Origin: Macrothele yani
Lineage: Eukaryota; Arthropoda; Arachnida; Araneae; Macrothelidae
DNA length: 64,000 nt
Assembly: GCA_039090855.1 (NCBI GenBank)
Contig: CM077005.1
Span: 74,086,607-74,150,606 of the forward strand
Direction of reading: 5' to 3'
The number at the start of each line of letters is the position of its first letter. Positions within the stretch are counted from its first letter, which is position 1. The notes beneath the pieces were generated by a model, which saw only the letters and a program-made list of their open reading frames with translations, was not told where the DNA came from and did not search any database. Below, piece by piece: positions 9,819 through 21,060 of the stretch. The position numbers and the translations under genes are program-made.

Positions 9819-9949
9819 TTCTTCTAGCTTATTAGGTTTAATATATCATCTATTTTATCTTGATCGTTTTATCGTGCGTAAGACGGCGATTATGATGTTA
9901 AGAGTTGCAATAAAATTGTTGAGGAGTGTCTGGAAAATCTCGTCCAATA

Positions 9950-10340
9950 TTACAGGCAACACGGTACGGATGTCTGCTGGTGTACTGGGATATGGACGCA
10001 GTTATCCAGACATCGCTCTACTGCGTCCCAAATGTTCTCAATAGGCTTAAGATCAGAAGATCTCGAAGGCAACTGTAACGTTCGATTCCGTGATTTTCCA
10101 GCTTCTGAAACAAGCTCCAAGTGTTTCAGAAGCTGGTGACTCGTTGAATTGTCATTGATAAAATGGAATGCATGTCCTACAGCTGCATGAAACGGTGTCA
10201 TAGTGGGCACAAAGATCTCGCTTCGGTACACTAAGATACTCATTTTGCCTTGACAAACATACAGTACGGCCATCAAAACACACTTCTGCCTTGACCAGAA
10301 CTGACTGCCGCTGGTAAGGGTTGATGGACTGCACATAGTG
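9950..10340 (-). pseudogene. Tc1-like transposase fragment
   Basis: The minus-strand frame contains FHFINDNSTSH (second catalytic Asp region) and LPSRSSDLKPIENIWDAVER (DD34E glutamate in the PIENIWD motif), preceded by VYRSEIFVPTMTPF. Between Asp and Glu lies a fold-back duplication (10098-10136) that adds foreign residues. The N-terminal DNA-binding part and first Asp are not seen, so this is a 5'-truncated dead copy. Confidence 0.75.
10098..10136. repeat. 15-bp perfect inverted duplication
   Basis: CCAGCTTCTGAAACA, 9-base spacer, TGTTTCAGAAGCTGG, inside the Tc1 transposase fragment between its second and third catalytic residues. Confidence 0.9.
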
Positions 10341-10548
10341 TGGTGTGACGTACCTGCCCCTCAGGACGCACATGAGATAAAGGCAAATAGCAGCATTGAC
10401 TCATCCACGGAAGGGGCCCTCCAACAAGATTAAGAGCGACGTACGTCACAACCATATATAAACTATAGGCGTACACTATATATTACTACGTTCAAAAAGT
10501 TCTGGAACTTTTCATATTAACAAAAGAATGAGTACAGGAAATAACTGC

Positions 10549-11250
10549 TCATGCGGTGTTTCCTTCGGAGTAGTTACAAACTATACATTTTTGCCAGAGC
10601 TCATACAAAGATTTAAATGCAGATTGCAAGCCTTCTTTTGCTACATCCTTCCGTGCCTCCGTCGCAGCTCGTTGCACTTCTTCGGAACTTGAGAAGCGTC
10701 GCTCCTTAAGCAAATTCTTCATCCGCAGAAAATGGGAAAAGTCACACGGGGCGAGATCAGGGGAATAAGCTGGTTGTGGAAGAACGAGAATGTGATGTTT
10801 GCACAGGTAATCGGACACCAGGACGGATCTCTGAGCCAGCGCATTATCGTGTTAAAACACCCACGAGTTGGTCTTCCCAAGATCGGGTCACTTGCGTCTC
10901 ACCAATTCTTGGAGACGTTTCAGGACGTTGATGTAATCTTCTTTAGTGGTTGTACGATCATGTTGAAGGAATTTCTTGTGTACGACCTCCTTGCAATCGA
11001 AGAAAACTGTTAACACGACCTTTCCTTTGGATGGGTCAGCCACCAAAGGAAAGGTTTAAGGTCGTCTTCACCTCTCACCATCCTCGATACTCTGTTGCCC
11101 GTTTTCGAATCGTCGATGCCACTCATAAACTCTAGTTGGACTCATTGCACTCTCACCGTTTGATGACTTAATCATTTGAAAAGTCTCAGCGAAAATTTTT
11201 CCGAGCAGGACACAAACTTTAACATTTGAACGCTGTTGAAAATTCGACAT
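10549..11250 (-). pseudogene. Mariner transposase, internally deleted
   Basis: The N-terminal part (11250 to 11068) reads SNFQQRSNVKVCVLLGK and VYEWHRRFENGQQSIEDGER, the helix-turn-helix region of mariner. The C-terminal part (about 11030 to 10549) contains VLTVFFDCKEVVHKKFL, HDNALAQRSV (second Asp) and LPQPAYSPDLAPCDFSHFLR (third Asp of DD34D), ending LYELWQKCI. The middle, with the first catalytic Asp, is deleted, and a 12-bp fold-back (11019-11055) lies at the deletion joint. A stop near 10890 adds to the damage. The TIR-like text TACGTTCAAAAAGTTCTGG near 10492 marks the 3' end. Confidence 0.85.
11019..11055. repeat. 12-bp perfect inverted duplication at a deletion joint
   Basis: CCTTTCCTTTGG (11019-11030), 13-base spacer, CCAAAGGAAAGG (11044-11055). 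It sits exactly where the mariner copy loses its central part. Confidence 0.9.
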
Positions 11251-11439
11251 CGTTGTCCTCGCGACGGCCTCGAATGCCTGTAATCACGAACTACGCACAC
11301 ACGCTGTACGTGTTGGATCTGGATCAAACCGGTTTTGGCTGGTCGGTCACATCATGCTCTTCGCTTGCTCGCCGGGAATGACTTAATTCACTGACAATAG
11401 GAATTCCTGGGTGCGCCACTGGATAACAGTGAGATCACA

Positions 11440-11578
11440 TGCCAGTTTAGTATAGTGGATAGCACTCAGAGCTCCGAAGTCAAGAGTTGGGGGGTTCGAA
11501 TCCCTCCCCTAGCATACAAATAATGGATAATGGAGAAATTCACTTCGTCATAGTAGTTGCATTCGTTTGCCGGATGTC
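11440..11578 (+). repeat. SINE-B, tRNA-headed
   Basis: The head (11440-11514) has A-box-like TAGTATAGTGGATAGCAC and B-box GGGTTCGAATCCC with partial acceptor pairing (TGCCAG with the CTAGCA end). It is followed by GGAGAAATTCACTTCGTCAT, the same tail that follows the tRNA heads at 25872 and 26194. This marks it as a SINE, not a tRNA gene. Confidence 0.65.
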
Positions 11579-12045
11579 CACACGAATCTTCGTCGATTAT
11601 AAGGATAGAGAGCGAAACAAGATTCGTCCTTGCAAAGTACATTGTGCCACTGTGTATTACTTGACATTTACTATTAGGCTCAGGCACATCTTTGACAACG
11701 GTAAGCTGATGCCAATGCTATATACATCTGAGCTGCCTCGCTGCTCTGAGTCTGTACTGGTGCAGACGATTTCGTTCTGTTTAAGTACATACTGTGACAC
11801 CAAGTGCAGCTCGAAATGATTCAAGACGTTGGTTACTAGTGATAAAAGGCCTTCTTGGAATACTTACTGTCAGGTAGCGATCTTATCTCCCGGTGGCTAT
11901 TCTAAAACCACCCCTTCTGCGTCGATCTGAAACGTCTTCATACAGCAAAAATCTTGTGTGTAGCGGACTTATTAGACCTTGAGAAACTCGCAAAACACCA
12001 GCCACACTGTAAAAGATTTTTTGAAATTCAAGGACAAGTTCCCAT

Positions 12046-12140
12046 CATTTTTTTCGTGAATTAACGAAGCATATTTCTGATACAACTTTTTTCGTGAATT
12101 AACGAAGCTTATTTCTGATACAAATTTTTCCGTGAAATGA
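12046..12140. repeat. 38-bp minisatellite, about 2.5 units
   Basis: TTTTTTCGTGAATTAACGAAG followed by C(A/T)TATTTCTGATACAA repeats with 38-bp spacing (CGTGAA at 12055, 12093 and 12131). Confidence 0.8.
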
Positions 12141-12180
12141 CGGAAATAAACCTGAATTTAACGGATGTTTCGTACCACGG

Positions 12181-12345
12181 GAAAATTCTGAATTTTCAGA
12201 AATCTTTCCGCAGTTTCTTTCTTATGTTGACGGTAAATTACCGTTTTAGAGATGTGTTAACAGAAAATTCTGAATTTTCAGAAACCTTTCCACAATTCCT
12301 TTCGTATATTAACGGAAAATCTCCGTTCACACTTTTTTCGTATCT
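12181..12345. repeat. 82-bp tandem duplication
   Basis: GAAAATTCTGAATTTTCAGA begins at 12181 and again at 12263; each unit continues with CTTTCC, a (T/C)TTTC(T/G)TAT block and a small AAC/GGTAAA-type palindrome. Related text recurs at 13640-13780. No coding sense. Confidence 0.7.
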
Positions 12346-12784
12346 GTATGACGCGAAATTACCGGTAATAGGAGCGTTTGGTGAGAATATTTGAGGTTGA
12401 TTAACTTTTAAATTTCAGTCGTCTGTAGAATTTTGGAATTCCGTAGCGAGATCCGATACTGTGGATACGATATCGCATGGATTTTGTTTATTTTAACACA
12501 GGATATTTCTTCTCCTTTCCCCGTTTGGTACACCAGCTACTTACAATATACTGTGTAAGAAACCGGGTACTTATTGTAGAGATGATTATACGATGTATGT
12601 GTATCAGTCTTTGGACAAGTTAAGACAAAAGCTATTATAGCTGTGTACAGTAAATTTTATATTTAGTTTTTTATTGTGGAATACTATAAAAAGTACATTT
12701 CGCCTTTTTAAAGATAACTAAAGCAATTATTTTCTTCGAAAAATCACGATGAAAAATGCTTAATTTGTGAAAAGTCCTTCTACA

Positions 12785-13376
12785 GAAAAACAGATTAGTA
12801 AAATCATGCAATGCATTGATTATAATACGCTTTCCAACATAAAATAAATCATTACTCAAGTTATGAAGATAATGGCTGTGGAATAAATCTCGCTCCTGAG
12901 CCTTGACCTTTGATCCCATTTCGAAGATATTCATAAGAACTGGTTCAGTGTGCCTCCGGAACAACATGAAAAATTTTTGTCGCAATCGAAGCACGTTTAG
13001 TCAAGTTATGAGGATAATGACTATGGAATACATCTCGTTCCTGTGCCGCGATCTTTGACCCCATTTCGATTATATTCAACAGAACCGGTTCAGTATACCT
13101 CCAGAACAACATAATAAAGTTTTGTCGCAATCGAAACATTTTTACATAAGCTATGACGCATAAGGGTGATGGAATGGATCCAACACCTATGTCCCGATCT
13201 TTGACCTCATTTCGTCCATTTTCAATGGGGTTCGTCCCGAGCTTGTCCCCTATCACATACTAAAATTTCATTGAAATCGAACCATTTTAACTCTAGTTAT
13301 CGTGCGGACGGACAGACAGACGGACAAAGCTGGAGCATATACGCTTCTTCAGCCTACGGTTGGAAAGCGTAAAACT
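12785..13376 (+). repeat. Tandem element with 146-bp monomers (HINE-like)
   Basis: Several diverged monomers with the recurring text ATGG.(A)TGGATCC, CCTGACCTTTGACCCCATTT, TTTTCAA(C/T)AGGG, CACATACTAAAATTTCAT and CGAACCATTTT. The 3' end is a (GACGGACA)n stretch (about 13309-13328) followed by ATACGCTTCTTCAGCCTACG and its imperfect reverse complement GGTTGGAAAGCGT, a terminal hairpin. Internal tandem repeats plus a subterminal hairpin recall Helentron-type non-autonomous elements (HINE/DINE-1), but no Rep/helicase is present, so the class is inferred. Confidence 0.6.
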
Positions 13377-13894
13377 TATTTTAAACCTATTCAGAAAAAT
13401 AATAAACTCCAACAGAAAAGATAATGACAAAATCACTCACATTAATGACAAAAAAAAAAAATTATCGTCACGGAATTCGTTTTACGGTGTACGTGAGACG
13501 GATTACCGAGCGTTTGTGGATCAGTTGATACAGGCGCGAGTTATCTGTTGATCCAGCTCTAACAACAATGGTTCGATCCTGCCCTTAGGGGGAAATTATC
13601 TGGGGTAGGTGCTGTACGGGGTCGTCTATTTTATGGAATTTCAATTTAATTACGGAAATGACGAAAATGAACTTTTCTGAAATAAACGGAATTTCTGTCT
13701 ACGGAAAATTCTGTGAAAATAAGGAAGTTAAAATAAACGGGTACTATTAAAAACGGAAAATTCTGAAAAACGCGGATACCTACCGACAACTTTGCTGCCC
13801 GTTATTTTCATAAAGTTTCCGTGAATTCACACCGCTGATTTTGCACAGTGCACATCGATCTGAGGCACATTTGCATGTAGCCCCCCACCCCCAC

Positions 13895-14117
13895 CCCCGG
13901 TGGCGCAGTGGTCTAATCGCTGGCTTCTGAGCATTCGTCCGAAAGAGGTTCGGGTTCGAATCCCGGTGAGGCATGGATGTTGTGTTTGTCTTACGGCTCT
14001 GGCTCTCTCCCTTCCCTGGAACCAGTGGACCTAAATTAGGGACTGGCGACTGCTTATAGCGCATTGAGTGGCTCACGGTAGTCGTTAAACCTCCAATCAA
14101 AAAAAGAAAAACAAAAC
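13895..14117 (+). repeat. SINE-A, full-length copy
   Basis: tRNA-like head with A-box GGCGCAGTGGTCTAATCG and B-box GGGTTCGAATCCCGG, then a body with GTTTGTCTTACGGCTCTGGC, CCTGGAACCAGTGG, CCTAAATTAGGGAC and GCGACTGCTTATAG, and an A-rich tail. At least ten copies of this family lie in the window, on both strands. This is one of the best preserved and serves as reference. Confidence 0.85.
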
Positions 14118-14338
14118 CTGCATGTAACATGCCAACAGCCTTATTTATGTTGTCAATGCTTAAACGTCCTCTGAATATCATTTCAGATTAATCCCATACT
14201 GAAGGCAATATATTCAGCAAATTATAGACCAAGCGGTGAAACGACCCGTTTGCCATTTCTCGCATGGTACGTTTATCGGAGCTCGCACGCCACGTGCTGT
14301 GTTATTGTATCATGACGCCAATTTACATATGACGTAAC

Positions 14339-14557
14339 AGCCCCGGATGCGCAGTGGCCTAACCGATTTCTTCTGATTATTCGTCCGTAATGTCTCTCGG
14401 TTCGGATCCCGGTTAGGCACGGATGTTGTGTTTGTCTTACGGCCCTGGCTCTTTCCCTTCCCTCGAATCAGTGGCCCTAAATTAGTGACAGCCGACTTCT
14501 TATAGCCCATCGAGTTGCTCACGGAGATGGTTAAACCTCTAATAAAAAGAAAAAAGA
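14339..14557 (+). repeat. SINE-A copy
   Basis: Same layout as the copy at 13895: GCGCAGTGGCCTAACCG, B-box GGTTCGGATCCCGG, CTTACGGCCCTGGCTC, TATAGCCCATCGAG, then an AAAAAGAAAA tail. Confidence 0.85.
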
Positions 14558-14928
14558 AAGACGTACGACGTAGCTTCTGACCCTGATAACCGATCACCGC
14601 TGAATATGCATTTCCCCACGTTTTGCCTTCGGAACAGCAATATCCCTAACAGACCAGTATAACAGTGCTGTCTCATAATAGCCGTGTATCGGTTGCAAAT
14701 CAAAAAACGTCCACGCTCCTCGAGAACTAAGTTGCAATCCATTTTTACTGCTGGCCAGGCCAAAGGTCCCGGCAAGCGGCTGGACCTTAACGGAGCCCCG
14801 TTCTCCTAGATGTTACATCGTGGCCAGCGACAAAAAGAAGAGCGTTTTTTCTCGGGAAACCAGAGTGCTTGTTGGGGACTACTATCAGAAAACCAAACCT
14901 GTTGAAAACGGCTGAGATTGGCTGTATG

Positions 14929-15131
14929 TATCATTACTTAAAACAGGCAGTAGGTTAATAGCGATACCTTTGACTGGCAGTTTATATCATTACTTAAAAC
15001 AGGCAGTAGGCTAATAGCGATACGTTTGACTGGCAGTTTATATCATTACTTAAAACAGACAGTAGGCTAATAGACTGGCAGTTTATATCATTACTTAAAA
15101 CAGACAGTAGGCTAATAGCTATACCTTTGAG
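14929..15131. repeat. 56-bp minisatellite, four units
   Basis: TCATTACTTAAAACAG(G/A)CAGTAGG starts at 14931, 14987, 15043 and 15088. Three units keep the 56-bp spacing; the fourth follows an 11-bp deletion. Units are nearly identical. Confidence 0.9.
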
Positions 15132-15956
15132 CAGCTCACTTTAGCATTGGCAAAAAAAACGTGTTGAGTGGTAGAATGGGACGCGTTCGGTTGCACTGTC
15201 ATATTTTCATTATTTGGTATTGTTAGCATTTAACGTATAACGCAGCATATAACACAGTGAAATTTTTGCTTTGATCAACAAGGGTAACTTGGAAATCTTC
15301 ACTCCCACCCTGCCATCACTCATCTTGCAGTCCATGTGAACCGGTTGCTATCGATTTGGCATATCACCCCTGCGTGGATTGATTGGTGTTACTATTGGTG
15401 ACTGCTTATATGTTTTACAAAGCTAGGGAGAAAAAAAAAGCCTCAACAGAAATATGTCAAACTAGCAATAACTGCAACAACAACAGCAAAAAAAAAAACC
15501 CTTCAGAATTATCCTTTGAGTGATAAAAGATCATTCCGCGTCACCCCCAATCTGTCACAGTCTCGCTGTGTGTCTTCTGCTCTCGGACGGTCATTCGTTA
15601 CTCCCGCTCTGACAATTGTGGCTTTATCACCCTTCTGAAGCTCATTGTATGCATGCTGAACTGCTGACAACTTACTGATGTGCAAGAAACGTGATTGCGG
15701 AAAAAAATCGGAGGCTTTAAACAATTAGGAAGGTAGGGTACAAACCACACCCCACACCCTCGATTTCTCGCTTGCTTGGCTGTCTTATTTCTTAAGTGTT
15801 TATTCGGTGTCAGTAGTTAAAACACGATTTTTTGAAGATATTGATTTTTTTATAGAAACCAAATATTTGCGCAATATTCCGATCCGATTATCTTATTTAA
15901 TTTTATGTAAAGTAGAACTTAATATTTTAAGTATAAATCTAGTACATATAACAAAA

Positions 15957-16037
15957 TTCGGAGGGGTGCGGAGCATACCCCAAATGATTTCAAGGGTGCT
16001 CAAGCCTCTGAGCACCTCCGTAGTTGGCGCCAGTGTA
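15957..16037. mobile_element. Possible hAT-type transposon end
   Basis: GGAGGGGTGCGGAGCATACCCC and GGGTGCTCAAGCCTCTGAGC followed by ACC and GGCGCCAGTG. Ends with paired GGTGCTC/GAGCACC and a CACTGGCGCC terminus are common among hAT-derived MITEs. Only one end is visible, so this is a weak call. Confidence 0.3.
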
Positions 16038-18382
16038 TACGAGACCATTTTTCTTCTGTTCCGTGGTGGAAAAAATTAAGGAAATAATTTTGTTTCTAAA
16101 AAGTTATGGTGATAATCTTGCTCGCCTTTTTTCTTTTCGAGGAAAAAAATTAAATATATCCAAACATAATATAGTTATTCATTATCACTTTTATTTTTTC
16201 AAAATGAAATTTTGCTCGCCCGTTCAGAGTAAGCGAGAGAACTGCGCGCTCGTTCCCTCAATTAATCCTCAGGGAGAAAATTTATAAACCCGTTCTGGAG
16301 AGGATATTTGTTTCTTCGTAAATGTGAGAAAATTGATCAGGTTTTCCCACATCCACAAGAAAAATCCTCGACAGAACAAAGGGCCTCCATACATAATTTT
16401 CGTGAAAAGTTCCATTTTCTACTTTTAAGAACTGAAACACAATTCAGCACTCCAATATCCGATCTACGGTCTAAGTTAGTGACCATAGATAGCAATAAAG
16501 TGCAAATATATCCGTTTAATGGTGTATCAAAAACGAAAATGAATAAACGTTACTTTTGACCACTAATGGGCGGTTTCATCAGACTGAAAACAATGTAATG
16601 TAAACAGGGAGTTCCAGTTATTCAAAATTCAAAACGGTAAACAAAAGAATGATCATTGCCAATGCGACATGACATAGGTACATTGCATTTCAGTGTCCCG
16701 GGATTCTTAGAGTCGCACGCCAGATGTACGACAGTTCTATAGATGTCTCCTCGAAGGTAAATATTTCCATTTCTCTTCCTTTCTTTTTTGTTTCGTAAAG
16801 GTAAATTAACTTAATCGGAAAAAAAATTCACATTTGCAGCCATCTCGACTCCTTTTCTTTTCTTACCCGGGAAACACCGGCTACCCCTGCTAGTGAAATT
16901 GTATAAATCGACCTCTGATAAACCCCTATACACATTTGGCTGAATGTAATCTTTCAAAAATGACTTTCAAATCTCAGACATGTTATAATGAAGTTTTAGC
17001 TATTTCCAAATATGAGAAATTATATGAACTTAATTTTGATTAGCAGTGATCTAGCAATAAGTAAAAACATTTTAAAGCACCATCTCACTAATTATTTCGC
17101 GCTTTGATGAATTCCTGCAAAACTTCAACTTTGTTTTCAACCCGACAAAATTAATTTTGACGATTTCTCTCTGAATGATTCTAAATAATTCCAGTTCAAA
17201 TCAGTAGTTACAAATTTCTAGTTTTGTTTGACACACAGGCACGTCGATATAACTGTAAGCATCGTAAAATTTTAAACTTCAACAGTAATACAATACATTA
17301 CTCATTCACGTATGGGAATAATAGAATAATATACTTTAAGGGCAATATACTATATATAGTAGCATAAGAGTAATATAATTTCCGAAAGACACCAGTCGAA
17401 CCTGAGTTAATTCAATCATCCCATATTTTCGGTAAAAGTTAAATAAGCCAACCAAAAGGAATACGGGCGGTCTTTGTTTCCAGTTTGATCAGCATGGCTC
17501 GTTAAAACTCTTCACATTTTATATGTGTTACTCAGGAATATGCATTACACAAGTAACACCGTAGTTACACGCAGGTGCTAGTTCCAAGGTTCTTTTGTCT
17601 TCCAGATGGAAACATTTATCACATTTGAAACATTCTTAACGAATCGACAAAGTTAGGGAAACACGATAAGTTTTCAACGGATCCGTTCTCCGGCATATCT
17701 GTATAGCGTTGGACTGACGGACAATTAACACATTATTCATGGCATGAAACGTTCGAAATGTTTCACTCCAAGCTTTTGGCAACTGTTCGGCATTTAGCAA
17801 TGCACAATTGCCATTATTGATTCCGAGACAACACCAGCTTTAATAATAGCAAAGACAGGTTGGGAGGAGAGAGACGATGAAGGAATGAGCGTGATTTGTT
17901 TTAGACAATAAATTCAATCGCACAGTGTTGTGTCCACGCATATGAATTGAACTCTGTTCCTATCACACTATCTTCTCCACTTGCTCTGTACCATGCGATA
18001 CTGATTAAAAGTTGTCTCCTTTCTAAATCGTGTTAATGCTCTGCTGTATCTAGTTTGGCTGTTAACAACTGAATCGGAGGCTCACACCGAGTTCTGTCTC
18101 TCTCTCTACCTCTCACATGCACATCTCGGTTAATTCAGAAGTTCACCGTTGTGAATTAATTGCCGAATATTCTCTCGCAGTAATATTCAAATTAACGCCA
18201 AACTCTCGAAAATCGACTCATTACATCACCAGGAGGAATTTCTGCGCTGCTATTGTTGGAAGACGAAGGAGGAAGTAGTAGTCATGAATATCTAGATATT
18301 TAGAAGAAGAATTTAAATTGTGCGAAATATTGCTTTATTTACAAATTCATAAAAGGACTCCTGAACTCTTAACGCAGAGTTT

Positions 18383-18412
18383 GGCTATCAACTCTTCATA
18401 GAGTTGATAGCC
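18383..18412. repeat. 13-bp perfect inverted duplication
   Basis: GGCTATCAACTCT, TCAT, AGAGTTGATAGCC. It lies in DNA with no recognised element. Confidence 0.9.
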
Positions 18413-18776
18413 TTTCAAAATGGTTGCTCTGTCTTTAAATGATATTCATAGCAATAACGGACAGAAATTTAAAGTTGACAAATTCAGGAGCTGTTTGAAA
18501 TGCTATCGGTTTAAGATCAGGAAAATAAGTTTTATCCGAAAGTTATTGAGTCAGAGCGAAATTGAACTGTGTATCAGAATACTCGGTTTCATGAGAGGTC
18601 TTACCATAAAATTGTTTATTTAAAACCATCTCTCTTAGGATTAGGCCATCAGCTAAATGAAAAGCAGATTTTTTTATGAAATCGTTGATTTTTATAATTT
18701 TGATTTTCATTCGAATGCCAAATATAGTTTGCTTTATTCTGTATGATCACTGATAATAAGAATTGGCGTTTTTATA

Positions 18777-19998
18777 CACTGAGTGGCCACTTTATTATGA
18801 CCACCGGACAGTTTTAAGCAAATGAGCTATGGCTTCACGCTGTTGCCGCCAGAGGGCGAAGTTAGTATAAAAAGGGAAACCTTAGTGCTTGCGAAAGTAG
18901 TAGAAGTGATTTTTGGGTGACGAGGTTGATAAAAAATGCGATTTGACGGACTTTCAACGTGGGATGATTGTAGGAGCTCGGAGCCATGGAGCGAGTATCA
19001 CCGAATCCGCTGCATTCGTGAAATGTTCCAGAGCAGCTGTTGTTAAAATGTTTAAAGACTGGACTGTCAGCCAAAGAACTGGGTATCTACGTGCAACGTG
19101 TGGTCGTCATCGACTAGTGACTGCTCGGGCGGAACGGAGAGTGTCCAGACTGGTAACAGACAACAGAAGGGCAACAGTACAGCAAATTACAGACCTTCTT
19201 AATCAAGGATCCCCTCAAATGATATCTGCATGTACTGTTCGCCGTACATTGCATCGGATGGGATATGGCAGCCGAAGGCCTGTTCGAACACCTTTGCTGT
19301 CTGCAGTTAACAAGAGAAACCGTTTCCAGTTCGCACAGGATCACAAGGATTGGACAGTCAATAATTAGAAACCAATTATGTGGTCCAATGAATCACGTTT
19401 TCAGTTGCACCATGCCGATGGCCGAGTGAAAATTTGGCGGAAACAGCACGAAAGCATGGACCCCAAATGCATTGCTACAACCCTTCAAGCTGGTGGAGGC
19501 AACGTTATGGTTTGGGTAATGTTTTCCTGGCATGCTTTGGGTCCTTTAATTCGTGTTGATCAACGTCTGACTGGCACATCATATCTAAACACCGTTGCGG
19601 ACCATGTGCATCCTGCCATGTGTATGGTTTATCCTAATGGCGATGGCTACTTTCAACGAGATAATGCGTCCTGCCATAGTGCTCGTATTGTACAGGATTG
19701 GTTTCAGGAACGTGCCGGTGAGTTTACTTTGCTTAGGTGGCCCTCACAATCTCCAGACCTCAACCCCATTGAGAATTTGTGGGATGAAGTTGAACGAGCC
19801 ATCAGACAGTTGGATCCACAACCCTGCAATCTCACACTCCTGGAAAGTGCTATTCATCAAGCATGGTCTCAGGTTCCACGAACTACCTATCAACATCTTG
19901 TGGAGTCCATGCCACGAAGAATCGACGCAGTATTAAAGGCAAAATGTGGCCCCAACGAAGTACTGAGGGGGTGCTCATAATAAAGTGGCCACTCAGTG
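18777..19998 (+). mobile_element. Complete Tc1-like element, 1,222 bp
   Basis: TIRs start CACTGAGTGGCCACTTTATT at both ends (inverted) and agree for about 28 of 29 bases. TA lies directly outside on both sides (18775-18776 and 19999-20000), the expected Tc1/mariner target duplication. A single transposase frame fills the interior. This is the least damaged element in the window. Confidence 0.95.
18913..19980 (+). pseudogene. Tc1-like transposase, one stop and a lost catalytic Asp
   Basis: One reading frame spans the gene. The paired-type helix-turn-helix is at about residues 12-60 (DLTDFQRGMIVGARSHGASI, VVKMFKDW), the second helix-turn-helix follows (RRATVQQITDLLN ... TVRRTLHRMGY), then the DDE domain: WSNESRF, YFQRDNASCHSARIVQDWF and SPDLNPIENLWDEVERAI. 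The usual WSDESRF reads WSNESRF here, so the first catalytic Asp is Asn. A TAG at 19366-19368, just upstream of that motif, splits the frame. The frame seems to begin at a TTG (18913); the first in-frame ATG is 18963, inside the DNA-binding domain, so the original start may also be mutated. The C-terminus is complete. Confidence 0.9.
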
Positions 19999-20396
19999 TA
20001 TAACTAAATTGTATATAATCTACTACACGCTTCAGAAGTAATACGTCCTTAACTTTTAAGAGATAAAGCGGTGTGCGCTGGCAACACATGGCAGCCCTGG
20101 CATTCATTTTCATCTAGTATTGTTTTGTGCACAGATCAGAACAAAATGATTTCTGTTTCTTCCCAATAGGCAATTTGAAAGTTAGGCCTGATTTACCTCA
20201 GCGTTGCATTCTACCTCAAACGTAATTCTGAAAAATGTGAACGTATGCTCAATCAGCGCCTTGCTACATTTCTTTAGCTAGTAAACCCCTTTATTGTCAT
20301 GATAATTAACACAGAAATCAGACACCGCTGAAGTGACTGTAATTACTGTTTCACAAGTAGTATCAATCACATCAGAAAACTTGAAAATCTCATCGT

Positions 20397-20471
20397 CCTG
20401 GAGCGGGAATCGAACCCGTATCTCCCGATTACCCTTTGAGCATGCTAACCGTTACACCACCCAGGACGACA
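20397..20471 (-). repeat. tRNA-like sequence (pseudo-tRNA or SINE head)
   Basis: Read on the minus strand: GTCCTGG at the 5' end pairs perfectly (7 of 7) with CCAGGAC at the 3' end. The A-box GGTGTAACGGTTAGCA and B-box GGGTTCGATTCCC, with a five-pair T stem, are in place. The anticodon stem does not form, so a working tRNA is unlikely. Its plan (GGTGTAA.GGTTA at the A-box, GGGAGAT before the T arm) matches the tRNA-headed repeats at 34.7-35.2 kb. Confidence 0.6.
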
Positions 20472-20877
20472 AAGTCCGAAGTATCTGAGAGAATCATGAC
20501 GTATTGGACCAAAGTTCAAGTATGACGTGCTGGCCATATATTATGAGAAGAATATTTCTTCTACTCTGTATATCCTTTATTGTGTTTGTACAAGTATCAT
20601 TAATTTTCCTCAGTCTTGACAAATAAGAAGAGAGGGTGCAACTGAGTAAGGCGAGATAACATCGACAATAAAATTGACAATGGACAAAACACGAACACTT
20701 TACTGGAAGTTAAACTTAAGCAACGTATCTGGGGTTTCTTCAGAGGGAAAGGGTTTGAAACGCAGAATTACATCCATTTAAGAGCTTGACATGAACAAAG
20801 TAGACAAAGCCTTCAGTGATTGACAAAAGTGTATATTTTTGTTTCAGTATTTAAAAGTAACCATGATCAAATCGTAG

Positions 20878-21060
20878 GGCTATAAGTTGTCGAAGCTGTC
20901 GCCTCTCCCTGATTTAAGTCCACTGGTTACAGGGAAGAGACAGAACCAGTGCCAAAAAACACCACCCATACTTCATCCGGGACTCGTTCCTGGCCCATCT
21001 CTGGCGAATGGTTAGAACCCAGCACCTCAAAACACTCGGCCACCATCGTGACGTCCTTTG
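20878..21060 (-). repeat. SINE-A copy, decayed
   Basis: Minus-strand copy recognised by CCACTGGTTACAGGGAAGAG, CCAGTGCC, the B-box remnant CATCCGGGACTCGTTCC and GGTTAGAACCCAGC. Confidence 0.6.

Larger units (their letters stand above)
7363..9906. mobile_element. Penelope-like element in palindrome
   Basis: Two inverted arms of a Penelope-like element: the left arm (7363-8544) reads on the minus strand and the right arm (8753-9906) on the plus strand. Each arm carries, in order, the end of a reverse transcriptase, a GIY-YIG endonuclease region, a hammerhead-like motif and the outer tail ending GATTATGATG(T/C)TAAGAG. The arms are diverged by substitutions and small indels, so the palindrome is not an assembly reflection of a single sequence. 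The centre (8545-8752) is a minisatellite. CAATAAAATT occurs just outside both ends (about 7330 and 9909) and may be a target duplication, though 20-odd extra bases lie between it and the left arm. Both coding arms are broken. Confidence 0.85.
15132..18776. other. Long stretch without recognised gene
   Basis: AT-rich; open frames up to 90 codons show no domain or family feature I can name. It holds the hAT-like end at 15957-16037 and a fold-back at 18383-18412. Confidence 0.55.

Noticed and set aside
20397..20471. A functional tRNA gene on the minus strand
   Set aside because: Acceptor and T arms pair well and the A and B boxes are good, but no anticodon stem forms, and related sequences occur as repeats at 34.7-35.2 kb.
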